A stretch of 64,000 nucleotides of DNA from Marinobacterium ramblicola (GTDB lineage: Bacteria; Pseudomonadota; Gammaproteobacteria; Pseudomonadales; Balneatricaceae). This document shows, in pieces, positions 51,603-61,688 of this stretch (the stretch's first letter is position 1; the number at the start of each line of letters is the position of its first letter). Location of the stretch: positions 1-64,000 of the forward strand of contig NZ_JAHREP010000024.1 of assembly GCF_019084545.1 (NCBI RefSeq), read 5' to 3'. A model generated the notes under the pieces. The model was not told the origin of the DNA and made no database searches. It was given only the letters and a program-made list of their open reading frames with translations. The translations under genes and the position numbers were made by a program.

Positions 51603-52628
51603 TCAGCTCGACCGAATTGTGCGGAAACGTAGCCGGTAGCGTGCCGGGGTGACACCGGTCATGCGTTTGAACAGGCGACGGAACGAGGCCGGGTCCTCAT
51701 AACCCACCTCGACACCGATATGGTCGGTGGCCATGTCGGTGGACTCCAGCAGCTGCTTCGCCTCCTCGATGCGCAGCGTCTGAATGTATTCGATCGGGGT
51801 ATATCCGGTGGCGGCAGTGAAACGGCGCTTGAAGGTGCGCTCGGCAAGTCCCGAGTAGGCGACCATCCGGGCCACCGGGTTTGCCAGCTCGTAGTGGTTG
51901 GCGATCCACGCCTGGCAGCGGTCGATGACCGCATCGCTGTGATGGCGTGGTCGGGTCATGGTGGCAAAGGGCAGTTGGCCGTCACTGCGGTCGCCGAGCA
52001 AAAACACTTTGGAGGTACGGGTCGCCTCCTCCGCTCCGCAATAGTGGGCAATCAGATAGAGCGCCAGTTCGACCCAGGAGGACGCCCCACCGGCGGTAAT
52101 GACCCGATGCTCGATGCCGGTCAACGCCAGGACCTTCTCAGGCGTCAGTTTCACCCCGGGATAGAACTGCTCGAACAGAGCCGTGATGCTCCAGTGTGTG
52201 GTGGCCTCAAGACCGTCCAGCAGGCCCGCTTCCGCCAGCAGCAGACCGCCTGTGCATACCGATGCGACCAGTGCGCCCTGGTCGTACTGGCGGCGTATCC
52301 AGCCCGTGGCCTTGGGCCAGCGTCCTCGCGGATCGGTCTCCGCTTCCAGCAGCAGGTCGGTAGCGATGATCAGATCGTAGCGATCGGGGGAGTCGAAGGT
52401 CGCATCGGCGCGCACCGGCGTACCCATGGCGCACTGGAACAGATCGCGGGTGTGGGCTACGAGTTGCGGCTGCATACGCACCTGTCCGGCCGGTTTGCCG
52501 GTCATCGCTTCCCAGGCGCCCCCTACGGTAGCGAATATCTCCTGCAGGCTGTAGAGCACCGCGGGGGCGGTATCGGGCAGTACGATCAGGGCAACCTGGA
52601 CGGTGGCGCTGGTGGATCTCTGATTCAT
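51603..52628 (-). CDS. GlxA-family AraC-type transcriptional regulator
   Basis: The 341-residue protein has an N-terminal DJ-1/PfpI-like domain (about 10-190) with VASVCTGGLLLAEAGLL at the pseudo-nucleophile elbow, and a C-terminal AraC/XylS HTH domain (about 240-335; ARMVAYSGLAERTFKRRFTAATGYTPIEYIQTLRIEEAKQLL and VGYEDPASFRRLFKRMTGVTP). It should be a DNA-binding regulator responding to a small metabolite. The ATG at 52628 is preferred over a longer frame to 52721 that has no family similarity. It is divergent from the methyltransferase gene, the likely target, and also precedes the ABC operon. Confidence 0.92.
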   Translation of the reverse strand: MNQRSTSATVQVALIVLPDTAPAVLYSLQEIFATVGGAWEAMTGKPAGQVRMQPQLVAHTRDLFQCAMGTPVRADATFDSPDRYDLIIATDLLLEAETDPRGRWPKATGWIRRQYDQGALVASVCTGGLLLAEAGLLDGLEATTHWSITALFEQFYPGVKLTPEKVLALTGIEHRVITAGGASSWVELALYLIAHYCGAEEATRTSKVFLLGDRSDGQLPFATMTRPRHHSDAVIDRCQAWIANHYELANPVARMVAYSGLAERTFKRRFTAATGYTPIEYIQTLRIEEAKQLLESTDMATDHIGVEVGYEDPASFRRLFKRMTGVTPARYRLRFRTIRSS

Positions 52629-52638
52629 GATCCAATGA

Positions 52639-52652
52639 TGGCACAAATGCCA
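52639..52652. promoter_or_regulatory. Short inverted repeat, possible operator for the GlxA-type regulator
   Basis: TGGCA-CAAA-TGCCA is a perfect five-base dyad in the 110-bp divergent promoter region between the regulator and methyltransferase genes. The position suits autoregulation or control of the methyltransferase, but a five-base dyad can occur by chance, and no known GlxA-family site was matched. Confidence 0.3.
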
Positions 52653-52738
52653 CCTTTTCGTCTTTTTTCCCGCTCGAGCGGCTTGCCCGCTGAGCGTACT
52701 GTTCATTCCGTACCCACTCAATAAGACAGGAAAAACGA

Positions 52739-53833
52739 ATGAACAGTGTAGTGTCTACCTCGGCAACCGCCGTGTTTGATGAACAGCGTGCCAACGAGTT
52801 TGCCGAACGCATCGCCGGAACCCTGGATGCCGGTGCGGTCGCCGTGATGCTGTCGATCGGGCATCGTACCGGCTTGCTCGATCGCATGGCCGGCATGCCG
52901 CCCGCGACCAGTGCCGAGATCGCCGATGCCTGCGATCTGAACGAGCGTTATGTACGCGAGTGGCTTGCTTCGATGGTAACCGGAGGGATCGTCGAATACC
53001 GGCCGCAGGGGAAAGCCTATCAGCTGCCGGCGGAGCATGCAGCCAGTATCACGCGTCAGGGCTCCCTGGGTAACCTGGCGGTGTATAGCCAGCATATCGC
53101 ACTGCTCGGTGCGGTGCAGGATCAGATCCTGGCCCGTTTCGAGAGCGGCGAAGGTACCCGGTACGGTGACTACCCCTGTTTCCACGAGATCATGGCCGAA
53201 GACAGTGGCATGACAGTGCTGAGCCAGCTGTTCGACACACTGCTGCCCCTGGTGGAGGGGCTCGGTGAGCGTCTGGAGCAGGGCATCGACGTACTGGATG
53301 CCGGCTGTGGTCGAGGGCGTGCACTGACCGCCATGGCGCGGCGGTACCCTCGCAGCCGGTTCGTCGGCTACGATCTGTGTGCTGAGGCAATCGAGTATGC
53401 CAACCGGGTGGTTGAGCGTGAGGGGCTGGATAATATCCGGTTCGAGGTGCGCGATCTGACCGACTTCGACGATCGCGACTGCTTTGACCTGATCACCTCG
53501 TTTGATGCCGTGCATGACCAGAAAGACCCGGGCACGTTGATCGGTTCTTACTTCAGGGCGTTACGCCCGGGCGGCCACTACCTGATGCAGGATATCGGCG
53601 GCTCGGCCTACCTGGAGAACAACCTGGAGTTCCCGTTGGCGTCGATGCTCTATGCGGTCTCCTGTTGCCACTGCATGCCGATCTCGCTGGGGCAGGGCGG
53701 CAAGGGACTGGGCACCATGTGGGGCTGGGAGACCGCCGAGGCGATGCTGATAGACGCCGGTTTCAACTCGGTCGAGCGCAACACCCTGCCGCACGATCCC
53801 ACCAATGTGTGGTTCGTGTCCACCAAGGAGTAA
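52739..53833 (+). CDS. SAM-dependent methyltransferase with N-terminal winged-helix domain
   Basis: The 364-residue protein has an N-terminal helical/winged-helix region (about 15-90; MPPATSAEIADACDLNERYVREWLASMVTGGIVEY). A class I Rossmann domain follows with VLDAGCGRGRALTAMARRYPRSRFVGYDL near residue 183 and FDLITSFDAVHDQKDPGTLIGSYFRALRPGGHYLMQDI. The layout resembles the Rv2258c-type methyltransferases; the substrate is unknown. It is transcribed divergently from the GlxA-like gene. The ATG overlaps no other gene, and a weak ACAGGAAAAACGA element precedes it. Confidence 0.9.
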   Translation: MNSVVSTSATAVFDEQRANEFAERIAGTLDAGAVAVMLSIGHRTGLLDRMAGMPPATSAEIADACDLNERYVREWLASMVTGGIVEYRPQGKAYQLPAEHAASITRQGSLGNLAVYSQHIALLGAVQDQILARFESGEGTRYGDYPCFHEIMAEDSGMTVLSQLFDTLLPLVEGLGERLEQGIDVLDAGCGRGRALTAMARRYPRSRFVGYDLCAEAIEYANRVVEREGLDNIRFEVRDLTDFDDRDCFDLITSFDAVHDQKDPGTLIGSYFRALRPGGHYLMQDIGGSAYLENNLEFPLASMLYAVSCCHCMPISLGQGGKGLGTMWGWETAEAMLIDAGFNSVERNTLPHDPTNVWFVSTKE

Positions 53834-53959
53834 CATGAGCGTAAGGTGCCGTGCAGTGCTACCCCAGCTGCGCGGTACCGTTCAGATCACATGAGCCCAC
53901 AGGATATGGCGCCATATTCCGTGCGGGGGCGTTGATTCAGGGGTGGCGAGGAGGCGGTG

Positions 53960-54568
53960 ATGCCGGCAGATGAGCAGTTAGTATGGATACTGCTACCGCT
54001 GTTTGCGACGGTGGGGCTTTACCTGATCTGGTATGCACGGCGGCGCCGAAGAATGATGGCGCGCTTTGCGCGCGAGAAGGGGCTGTCGATACGGCGGGAC
54101 TATCGTAAACCGCTGCAGCGTTGCCTTGATAACGCTTTTGCGCTGCCGCAGACGGAGGCGACACGCAGCTTTGGTCAGCTGGCCGCTATCGTGGATGCTG
54201 AAAAAGCCTGGCTGTTTCTGGCGGTGGAGCTGCTGGATCTGAGCCGCTACGGGCAGGCACAGTCGACGCACTTTCCCCGCCTGGCGGCCCTGTTCAAGGT
54301 TCGGCCTGAACTGGAAGGTTTTTTCCTGATCGACACCTTAGGCCGGGTGGAGGATCTTGTGCCGGAGATCCCGCCAGCCAAGCCCGGTGTGGTCACCGCG
54401 GCGCATGAGGCGATGAAAGCGCATGGCGCGGGACATACGCTCAGTGTCACCCTGTCCAACGGTTATGGCCTGATCTATTTCGAGCCCAGGATTACCGGTG
54501 CTGGGGACAGGGCGGATCTGGAGTCGCTGTATGGCATCGCCATTGAACTGAATAAACGCCTTTTTTAA
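53960..54568 (+). CDS. Membrane-anchored protein of unknown function (202 aa)
   Basis: An N-terminal helix (LVWILLPLFATVGLYLIWYA, about 8-27) is followed by a strongly basic stretch (RRRRRMMARFAREKGLSIRRDY), which places the rest in the cytoplasm. The soluble part (about 45-202) is alpha/beta, with SFGQLAAIVDAEKAWLFLAVELLDLSRY, LEGFFLIDTLGRVEDLV and SNGYGLIYFEPRITGAG. I do not recognise the family. GGAGG lies before the ATG. It stands between the methyltransferase and the MASE1 cyclase; upstream, 53902-53920 is a short palindrome. Confidence 0.75.
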   Translation: MPADEQLVWILLPLFATVGLYLIWYARRRRRMMARFAREKGLSIRRDYRKPLQRCLDNAFALPQTEATRSFGQLAAIVDAEKAWLFLAVELLDLSRYGQAQSTHFPRLAALFKVRPELEGFFLIDTLGRVEDLVPEIPPAKPGVVTAAHEAMKAHGAGHTLSVTLSNGYGLIYFEPRITGAGDRADLESLYGIAIELNKRLF

Positions 54569-54847
54569 CCCCGGCAGAGGGGCAGGAACCGCGTTGAGTT
54601 TTATCTGAATCAAGCTTTTCGCTCCGGAGCCAATAATCTACTAATGAACTATGAACAAACGGCCGCCGTTGATGGATAATCGTCCCTGTCGGATCGGTTA
54701 GGTTTGGTCGTAGTTGGTATGGCCGGCATCCGGCGTTAGCGGTTTCCCTGCTTTTCATGTTGTACGGCAAAGGACGATGCCGGTGTGGGAGTTGCCTATG
54801 GCCGCGTTGTTTAAAAGGCACAATAACTAGAAGGTTCGGTCGTCCGG

Positions 54848-57800
54848 ATGAACTATCCCCTCCCTGACGCTGCGTGGTTTTGTCTACGCTTTTCGCTGCT
54901 GTTGATCGCCTACTACGTGACGGGCCTTATCGGGCTCTCAATCCCTTTCGTAGAAACCCATATCACCCTGATCTGGGCGCCCAGTGGCATCGCGCTGGCG
55001 GCCCTGTTGTGCTGGGGACTCAGGTTTGCACCTGCGGTCTGGCTCGCCGCGTTCGCGGTGAACCTGTCGGTGGACAGCTCCGTGCCATTGGCCTTTGGCA
55101 TCGCCTGTGGCAATACGCTGGGACCCGCGGTGGCCGCCTGGCTGCTCGGGCGCATGGGGTTCGACCCCGTGATGGGGCGAAGGCGTGATCTGACGCTCTA
55201 TCTTGTGCTGGGCGTCGCCCTCGGCATGTTGCTGACCTCAAGCAACGGTGTATTTCAGCTCTGGTTGGCCGATGTTGTGACGGGTCAACAGGTCGCGGCA
55301 GCCTGGGCTACCTGGTGGCTCGGTGATGCCATGGGGGTGCTGGTGTGCGGTATACCTCTGCTGACGGTCAGGCCCGCTCAGGTAAGCGATCTGCTGTCCG
55401 GTAGCCGAGGACTGGAGTTGGTAACGGGCGTGGTGCTGGCTTTGATCGCCGGTGCCCTCATCTTCCTGGTCGATGCGGGGAGAGAGTCGCTGTTTCTGCC
55501 GATCCTCTACCTGCCGTTTTTCCTGCTCTCCTGGCTGGCGATTCGCGGCGGTGTCGGGGTGGCGTCCAGTGCCGCATTACTGCTCTCTATCGAGGCGGTT
55601 TGGGCGACTGCCAACGGGGTCGGGCCATTCCTGTCCGATAACGTGCACCTCAGTCTGGCGATGCTTTGGGGCTACATGGCCACGGCGACGATTATCACGG
55701 TGTTGATTACGGTGCTGGTGGGGGAGCTGCGCGTCAGTGAGCGGCGGCTGACGCTGGCGTCCGTGGGGGCCGAGTTGGGGATGTGGGAGTGGCACCTGCC
55801 AACCGATACGCTGTCTTTTGCGCGTCATGCTTTGCAGCTGGAGGGGCTAGGGCCGATGAGCTCCGGGCGAGCACTCAAGGCGGTTATGCATCCCGCGGAT
55901 GTCGAGGGGTTCGAGCGGGAGTATGAGAAGCATCTCGGTGGATCGAGCGAGCTGTTCGAGGCCGAGTGCCGGATCGATAATGGTCGCCATGCCTGGGTCT
56001 GGGTCTTGATCCGCGGCCAGGTGGTGGAGTGCGACAGCCAGGGTACTCCAGTCAAGATGGCCGGCACCCTGATCGATAACTCCGAGCGCAAGCGCGCGGA
56101 AGAGGCGCTGCTGCAAAGCCAGATTCAGCTGCGCCAAAGCGAAGAGCGCTACCGGCTGCTGTTAAGTAATTCACCCGTGGGCATCCTGCATTTCGATCGT
56201 AATCTGGCGGTGACCTACGTCAACCAGCGTTTCGCCGAGATCATGCAGGTGCCGCACGACTATATGATCGGGCTCGATTGTCATCGGCTGAATGATAAGC
56301 GGATTTTGCCTGCACTGCAGTCCGCAGTGGGTGGCGAGCGGTCGAACTACGAGGGGCGCTATGTTACCTCCTATGCCGGTGTTGAACTCTGGGTCTCCAT
56401 GGCCTGTGCACCGGTGACCAGCGAATCCGGCGATATCCTCGGTGGCATTGCGATGATCGAAGACATCACCGCGCGCAAGCGAATCGAGGCGGACGAGCTG
56501 CGTCAGCGCGAGGGGCTGGCAGCACTGAATGAGGTCGCGGCGCTGTCCCACCTGCCGCTGAAGGAGCAACTGCGCAAGGCGCTGCAGATCGGCAACCGCC
56601 ATTTCGGGCTGAGTTTCGGCATCGTCAGCGAGGTTCAGAACGAGGTTTACAGGGTCATGGTGCAGGTGTCGCCTGCCGATACTCTGGTGGATGGTCAATG
56701 CTTTCAGCTCGGCGACACCTACTGCGACATTACGCTGGAGTCGGAGGATGTGGTGGCGGTCTCGACGATGGCCGATTCCGTCCACCGTCACCACCCCTGC
56801 TATACCCTGTTCCAGCTGGAGGCCTATATCGGCGCACCGATACGGGTAGCCGGGCAGGTATACGGGACGGTTAACTTCTCCGCTCCAGAGCGTTACGCGC
56901 GAGAGTTTGACGGAGGGGACCGGGAGTTCATGCGCCTGCTGGCGCGCTGGATCGGTTCGGCCATCGAGCATGACCAGCGGCGCTATGCGCTGGTGGCAAG
57001 CGAAGAGCGGTTGAAAACGATCATCGAGAACGAGCCGGAGTGTGTCAAGGTGATCGCCGGTGACGGCGAAGTGCTGCAGATGAACCGGGCGGGCCTGAAC
57101 ATGCTCGAAGTTGCTGGGCTGGACGAGGTGAACCGGGTTGGTGTGACCTCTTTCGTCGTGCCCGAGTACCGAGAGGCGTTCGAGGATCTCAATCTGCGCG
57201 TGCTGGCCGGCGAAACCGGATCGCTCGAGTTTCGCTTGACCGGCAAGCGTGGCCATACCCGTTGGCTCGATACCCATGCCGCACCGTTGCGTGACGCCGA
57301 TGGCAAGGTCACGGCTGTGCTTTCGGTCACCCGCGACATCTCTCTACTCAAGGAGCACCAGCAGCGGCTGGAGTATCTGGCCCATTATGACGGTCTGACC
57401 GGCCTGCCTAACCGGACCTTGCTTGGAGACCGCATGATGCAGGCGGTGGCGCGTGCACGGCGCAAAGGTTCGGAGTTTGCCCTCTGCTATCTGGACCTTG
57501 ACGGTTTCAAAGAGGTGAATGATGCAAAGGGTCATAACACCGGCGATCAGGTGCTGAAGAGCATCTCCAGCCGGTTGTTATCGGTATTGCGCGAAACCGA
57601 TACCGTGGCGCGCCTTGGCGGCGATGAGTTTGTACTGCTGCTGAGCGATATTCGAAATCGGCAGGAGTGCGAGATCACCATCGAACGGATATTGGCCGAA
57701 ATCTCTCAGCCTGTTCTGATCCAGGGACACCCCTGCCTGGTGTCAGGCAGTATCGGCATCACCCTCTACCCCGAGGATGACAACGATCCCGATACCCTGC

Positions 57801-57892
57801 TGCGCCATGCCGATCAGGCGATGTACGCGGCGAAGCAGGGGGGTAAAAACCGCTACAGTTTCTACCTCCCGACGGCTGTTACCGAGGCGTAG
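54848..57892 (+). CDS. Diguanylate cyclase with MASE1, PAS, GAF and GGDEF domains
   Basis: The 1014-residue protein starts with a MASE1 integral membrane sensor (about 10-300, eight or so helices, with HITLIWAPSGIALAALLCWG). It continues with PAS domains (about 310-415, 425-560), a GAF-like domain (about 575-710; LRKALQIGNRHFGLSFGIVSE) and another PAS (about 720-840). It ends with a GGDEF domain with intact GGDEF at 924-928. Catalytic cyclase activity is expected; a possible I-site RxxD cannot be placed with certainty. The start codon has only a weak ribosome-binding site; 54569-54847 shows no gene. Confidence 0.93.
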   Translation: MNYPLPDAAWFCLRFSLLLIAYYVTGLIGLSIPFVETHITLIWAPSGIALAALLCWGLRFAPAVWLAAFAVNLSVDSSVPLAFGIACGNTLGPAVAAWLLGRMGFDPVMGRRRDLTLYLVLGVALGMLLTSSNGVFQLWLADVVTGQQVAAAWATWWLGDAMGVLVCGIPLLTVRPAQVSDLLSGSRGLELVTGVVLALIAGALIFLVDAGRESLFLPILYLPFFLLSWLAIRGGVGVASSAALLLSIEAVWATANGVGPFLSDNVHLSLAMLWGYMATATIITVLITVLVGELRVSERRLTLASVGAELGMWEWHLPTDTLSFARHALQLEGLGPMSSGRALKAVMHPADVEGFEREYEKHLGGSSELFEAECRIDNGRHAWVWVLIRGQVVECDSQGTPVKMAGTLIDNSERKRAEEALLQSQIQLRQSEERYRLLLSNSPVGILHFDRNLAVTYVNQRFAEIMQVPHDYMIGLDCHRLNDKRILPALQSAVGGERSNYEGRYVTSYAGVELWVSMACAPVTSESGDILGGIAMIEDITARKRIEADELRQREGLAALNEVAALSHLPLKEQLRKALQIGNRHFGLSFGIVSEVQNEVYRVMVQVSPADTLVDGQCFQLGDTYCDITLESEDVVAVSTMADSVHRHHPCYTLFQLEAYIGAPIRVAGQVYGTVNFSAPERYAREFDGGDREFMRLLARWIGSAIEHDQRRYALVASEERLKTIIENEPECVKVIAGDGEVLQMNRAGLNMLEVAGLDEVNRVGVTSFVVPEYREAFEDLNLRVLAGETGSLEFRLTGKRGHTRWLDTHAAPLRDADGKVTAVLSVTRDISLLKEHQQRLEYLAHYDGLTGLPNRTLLGDRMMQAVARARRKGSEFALCYLDLDGFKEVNDAKGHNTGDQVLKSISSRLLSVLRETDTVARLGGDEFVLLLSDIRNRQECEITIERILAEISQPVLIQGHPCLVSGSIGITLYPEDDNDPDTLLRHADQAMYAAKQGGKNRYSFYLPTAVTEA

Positions 57893-57949
57893 GGTTGCAC
57901 CTGTCGGGCGGCAAACCATGTCTCATGTGGAGTGATCGGATAGGCGGGA

Positions 57950-59503
57950 TCAGCGGTGGAATCCCGCTACCAGTTCTCGCATGCTGGAGGCAACTATTTC
58001 CAGCGCGCTCATACGTGTGGACGACTCTTCGGTCTTGACACGACAGTCCGCCGAAATGGTGGCTATATTGTCGATCCGGGAGCCGATGTTGTCGGACGCC
58101 TGAGCCTGCTCTTCGATTGCGCAGGCCATCTGTGTCGACATCTCGGCAATTACCGCCATCGCGTCGGAGATGCCGTTAAGCATCTGCTCCATTTCAACGA
58201 CGTCGGCCAAGCCTCGGACCGACTCCTGCTGCCCCTTGTGCGCGACATCGACCGAGTGCGTCACGCCGGCTTGTACCCGCAGCAGCAGATCGTGGATTCT
58301 GCGGGTCGACTCTTGGGTGCTTTGCGCCAGTTGGCGCACCTCGTCGGCGACGACGGCAAAGCCGCGGCCATGTTCGCCGGCGCGCGCGGCTTCGATTGCG
58401 GCGTTGAGTGCCAACAGGCTGGTCTGGTCTGCGATCTGTTCGATGATCAGTGCGGCATCGGAGATCTGATCCGTCTCCGCGGCGAGACTGGAAACCGAGT
58501 CCACGATGGACTGAACTGTCTCTCTTAACTGATCGATCGAGTGGCGGGCAGTTTGGCCAAGCGCGCGCCCGCTCTGTGTAACCTGGTTGGTCTCCTCCGC
58601 TTGCTGAGCACTGGTCTGCACGTGTTCGGCTACCTGGTTGATGCTGGCCGCCATCTCGTGTACGGCAGCGGCTACATGCTCCGTCTCCTCCAACTGGTGC
58701 TCTATGCCACGATAGAACGATTGCGCCAGCGCATACGCTTCGCTCGACTCGCGCGCCACATTGGCGGCGGCATCTGCGATGCGCGTCAATACGGTATCGA
58801 GATGGGCAAGTTCACTCAAAACCCCTACTTTCACCTGGCCCAGCGCGCCAAGGCTATCAGTATAGGTCGCCACCGCTACGGGATGACAAAAGGGAGCGGG
58901 CATCAGTTCCAGTACGCTACGCAGCTCGCGTTTATAACGATGCGATTGTAGCACCATGGCGCTCAGACAACCGATGCTCAGTACACCCAGGGCGGTATAG
59001 GGATTCAGCTTCGCGGCAGTCAGTCCGGCCAGGATAAGGGTGGCGGTCAGAACGCCCCAATGCAGGCTGGGGCGCGGGATCGGTCGTCGATGTTTGCCTG
59101 TATTCATCCGGGAGTACACGCGTTCGGCGCGCGCGACATCCTCACGCTTAGGACAGACTCGCACCGACTCGAATCCGACGGTCCTGCCGTTTTCGGTGAT
59201 CGGTGTGACATAGGCGTTCACCCAGTAGAAGTCGCCGTTCTTGCACCGGTTCTTGACCAGCCCCATCCATGGCTTGCCGGCCTTGAGATGATTCCACAGT
59301 ACGTCAAAGGCCGCCGCAGGCATGTCGGGATGACGGACGATGTTATGGGGCTGGCCTATCAGCTCCTCTTTCGAATAGCCGCTGATATCGATAAAGGCTT
59401 GATTGCAGTATGTAATTAGACCCTTGGTGTCGGTTGTCGAAATCAGCTTTTGTTCTTCTGTGAAGGTACGCTCTTTTTTTGTGACAGGCTTGTTTATACG
59501 CAT
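57950..59503 (-). CDS. Aer-like methyl-accepting chemotaxis protein with PAS domain
   Basis: The 517-residue receptor begins [62 protein letters not shown], an Aer-type PAS domain that in relatives binds FAD and senses redox or oxygen. Two close hydrophobic segments (about 150-185) form a membrane hairpin. The signalling domain has the conserved hairpin tip [42 protein letters not shown]. No methyl-transfer pentapeptide is seen. ATG 59503 aligns with Aer relatives; GTG 59518 is the alternative. It converges with the MASE1 cyclase. Confidence 0.93.
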   Translation of the reverse strand: MRINKPVTKKERTFTEEQKLISTTDTKGLITYCNQAFIDISGYSKEELIGQPHNIVRHPDMPAAAFDVLWNHLKAGKPWMGLVKNRCKNGDFYWVNAYVTPITENGRTVGFESVRVCPKREDVARAERVYSRMNTGKHRRPIPRPSLHWGVLTATLILAGLTAAKLNPYTALGVLSIGCLSAMVLQSHRYKRELRSVLELMPAPFCHPVAVATYTDSLGALGQVKVGVLSELAHLDTVLTRIADAAANVARESSEAYALAQSFYRGIEHQLEETEHVAAAVHEMAASINQVAEHVQTSAQQAEETNQVTQSGRALGQTARHSIDQLRETVQSIVDSVSSLAAETDQISDAALIIEQIADQTSLLALNAAIEAARAGEHGRGFAVVADEVRQLAQSTQESTRRIHDLLLRVQAGVTHSVDVAHKGQQESVRGLADVVEMEQMLNGISDAMAVIAEMSTQMACAIEEQAQASDNIGSRIDNIATISADCRVKTEESSTRMSALEIVASSMRELVAGFHR

Positions 59504-59872
59504 AGAAAATTCAATCACCCTTTAAAAGTATTCTGATCAATAAAATTGTTCTTATGGTGTGATCGCTTGGCCAGGATACTGATTTTTATATAGAACGACT
59601 GTTTGAACGAGAGGTATCTGTATTGGCGTTTGCCATTTTTTTGTCGTTTAAAACTGACTTTATAGATACATCATTACAATTATTATTTGTTGTCTGGCGT
59701 AAATATAACATGCATGAACGAATGTACATATCCAATAACCATGTATTTCTAGTTTTTACCGACTGTCTGCTTGCCTGTTCACTATCTTGAACCCTGGTGT
59801 ATCTTGAAAATTTTGATGATTACTCGGTATTTTCCTAATTGTGTGTAGGGATATTCCTATAGTCGATTAGGG
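59504..59872. other. AT-rich gene-free stretch of about 370 bases
   Basis: This stretch is conspicuously AT-rich, with phrases such as AATAAAATTGTTCTTATGG, TTTAAAACTGACTTTATAG and ATTACAATTATTATTTG. I see no ORF with coding character on either strand. It must include the promoter of the Aer-like receptor and perhaps the former promoter of the decayed diguanylate cyclase to its right. Its composition resembles the patch at 23520-23820. Confidence 0.75.
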
Positions 59873-60440
59873 GTGTTTGCTTTTTCAGTTCAACTTATCA
59901 GCATTGCTTGTATGTCCTTGAGCATGGCTCTGGTCCTGCTAAGACAATATATGCGACAGAGATCGATTATCAGGGCCAGACATTTCATGCACAGAAACTT
60001 GAAAGAAGTGTTCGGAAGAGAACTAAAGCATTGTAAGTGGCGAATCGGAAATTGAAACGTCTTTCAAATGTAGATGAACTTACACGGCTATTTAACAGGC
60101 GCTATTTTGATGAAGTACTGATTAGAGAAATAAAAAGGCTTAAGGGAAGCTCATTCTATTTCTCCTTGATACTGTGCGATATTGACCAGTTTAAACAGTA
60201 TAAAGGCGCCTATGGCCATTGGGTCGGTGATGACTGTATACGTTCTATCGCAAGCGTGATGCAGCGGTGTTGCAGGCGCGCTTCGGATATCGTGGCACGA
60301 TATGGTGGCGAAGAGTTCTGTGTCGTTTCGCCGTAGTCAGACCCTGACGCCGCTTTGGAGTTGGCCGAGAGCATCTGTAAAGGGGGACGAGTCAAGGGCT
60401 ATCCCCCATTGCGCATCGACAGTTGCGACGATCTGTGGTT
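59873..60440 (+). pseudogene. Decayed diguanylate cyclase (membrane segment plus broken GGDEF domain)
   Basis: A first frame (59873-60055) encodes a transmembrane helix and a basic coiled-coil segment. A second frame (60037-60336) carries a GGDEF-domain start (LKRLSNVDELTRLFNRRYFDE), CDIDQFKQYKGAYG and YGGEEFCVVSP, then stops at a TAG at 60334-60336. In-frame translation past the TAG restores SDPDAALELAESI, and a further shift gives AIPHCASTVATICGFTS, the rest of the domain. A TAA at 60034-60036 also separates the first two frames. At least three disabling changes show that this is no longer a functional enzyme. AT-rich codons suggest a recent foreign origin. Confidence 0.85.
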
Positions 60441-60459
60441 TCACATCACCGCAACAGGC

Positions 60460-61617
60460 TCAGGGGGCGCACAACGGGGTATCAAGTACCTCCGGTCGGA
60501 TATCTCCCTGTAACCCCTCGATGCGGGCCAGGGCATCGGCAACCTGTGTCGCATTGTTCAGGAAGGTGAAGCTCAGGTTGAAATGGCGCGATTCGCCGGG
60601 GCCGATGCTGGGCACCAGGCCAAGATCGCGCTGAAGTCGGCGGTTGTAGGCGAAGCTTGTGCCCGGTTCTATCCCCATTACATAGCCCTGCTGCAGGGTG
60701 TCGGTGTTCTTCCAGATCGTCAGTACCGGAAGCTGCACGGTATTGAAACCCATCGCCACCCCCAGATCGGCGCTGGCGTTGTGCAGCAACGCCTCGGTAT
60801 TACCCTGGGGATCCGCCAGCGGATGGATGTTGAACACCTGCTCGTCGAAACCCCTCTGCGGCGGGCCAACCTCGGCCCAGCCGTTCAGTCCCTCTCCTGC
60901 ATAGGTATTGAACGGCGAGATCTGCCGTACCGGTAGATGCACTCTGCCTCCGGCTTCCAGTACCGGTGTGCCGAAGTTGTTGTGATAGATCACCTGGTAT
61001 TCGCGGGCGTAGTCGCCGCGATTGATCAACTCGTCGCGCAGGGTGATGCGATGCTCCCCCGGCACCAGGCTCAGGTGCATCCACACCTCGAAGTCGCAGC
61101 GCTTGAAGCATTTCTCGTCGACCCGGCCCGACAGGCGGATGGTGTAGGGCGGCGTGTCCTCGATGCTGAGCACGACCCGCGAGGCGGGCGTGTTCTGGAT
61201 GCGGCCATGCAGTGTCAGCAGCTCGCCGTTGTCGATGCCCGGATGCCCCGCCCACTGATACCCGCAGCGCACCACCATCTCGTTGAACCCCTCGAGCCAG
61301 CCCAGCCCGCCGAATGCCTCCAGATTGATGAATGCGGGGTTGACCACCTCCTGCACCGGCGAGTCCCAGCCGAAGCGGGTGTCGCCGACAAAGACATCCA
61401 GCACCGCCATGCCGCGGGTCGGCACCAGGCGCACCGTCATGTCACCGACCTGTAGTGTGATCAGCTCCGACCCCTGCTGCTTGCCGCCGGCCAGGGTTTG
61501 CTGGCGGATACTGAAGGGCACGGGGCTGTCGATGCCGATGCCGTCATGAGTGAGGTGGAAGTCCCGGTTGGAGGTCGAGGTGGCGGAGTCGGTGATCAGA
61601 TATTCGTAGGTGGGCAC
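60460..61617 (-). CDS. Aldose 1-epimerase-like protein (DUF4432)
   Basis: The 385-residue protein has the beta-sandwich galactose-mutarotase pattern: LQVGDMTVRLVPTRGMAVLDVFVGDTRFGWDSP, GLGWLEGFNEMVVRCGY, GELLTLHGRIQNTPAS and YQVIYHNNFGTPVLEAGG. MGIEPGTSFAYNRR near the C terminus includes the usual Glu. The HGRI and NNFG motifs typify DUF4432. A carbohydrate substrate is likely but not known. The start is GTG at 61617 with AGGA nine bases upstream; a longer frame to 61962 lacks similarity. Its 3' end abuts the broken cyclase. Confidence 0.88.
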   Translation of the reverse strand: MPTYEYLITDSATSTSNRDFHLTHDGIGIDSPVPFSIRQQTLAGGKQQGSELITLQVGDMTVRLVPTRGMAVLDVFVGDTRFGWDSPVQEVVNPAFINLEAFGGLGWLEGFNEMVVRCGYQWAGHPGIDNGELLTLHGRIQNTPASRVVLSIEDTPPYTIRLSGRVDEKCFKRCDFEVWMHLSLVPGEHRITLRDELINRGDYAREYQVIYHNNFGTPVLEAGGRVHLPVRQISPFNTYAGEGLNGWAEVGPPQRGFDEQVFNIHPLADPQGNTEALLHNASADLGVAMGFNTVQLPVLTIWKNTDTLQQGYVMGIEPGTSFAYNRRLQRDLGLVPSIGPGESRHFNLSFTFLNNATQVADALARIEGLQGDIRPEVLDTPLCAP

Positions 61618-61688
61618 GTTGGCGGTTCCTGGCAGGCTTTTACGAAAGCCTAGCGGTAAAGCGGCGATGGCGGAAGGGATCTGGATGA

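Noticed and set aside
53902-53920. Palindrome GGATATGGC/GCCATATTCC before the 202-aa membrane protein gene
   Set aside because: Only about seven clean pairs without spacer; could be chance, and no regulator is implicated.
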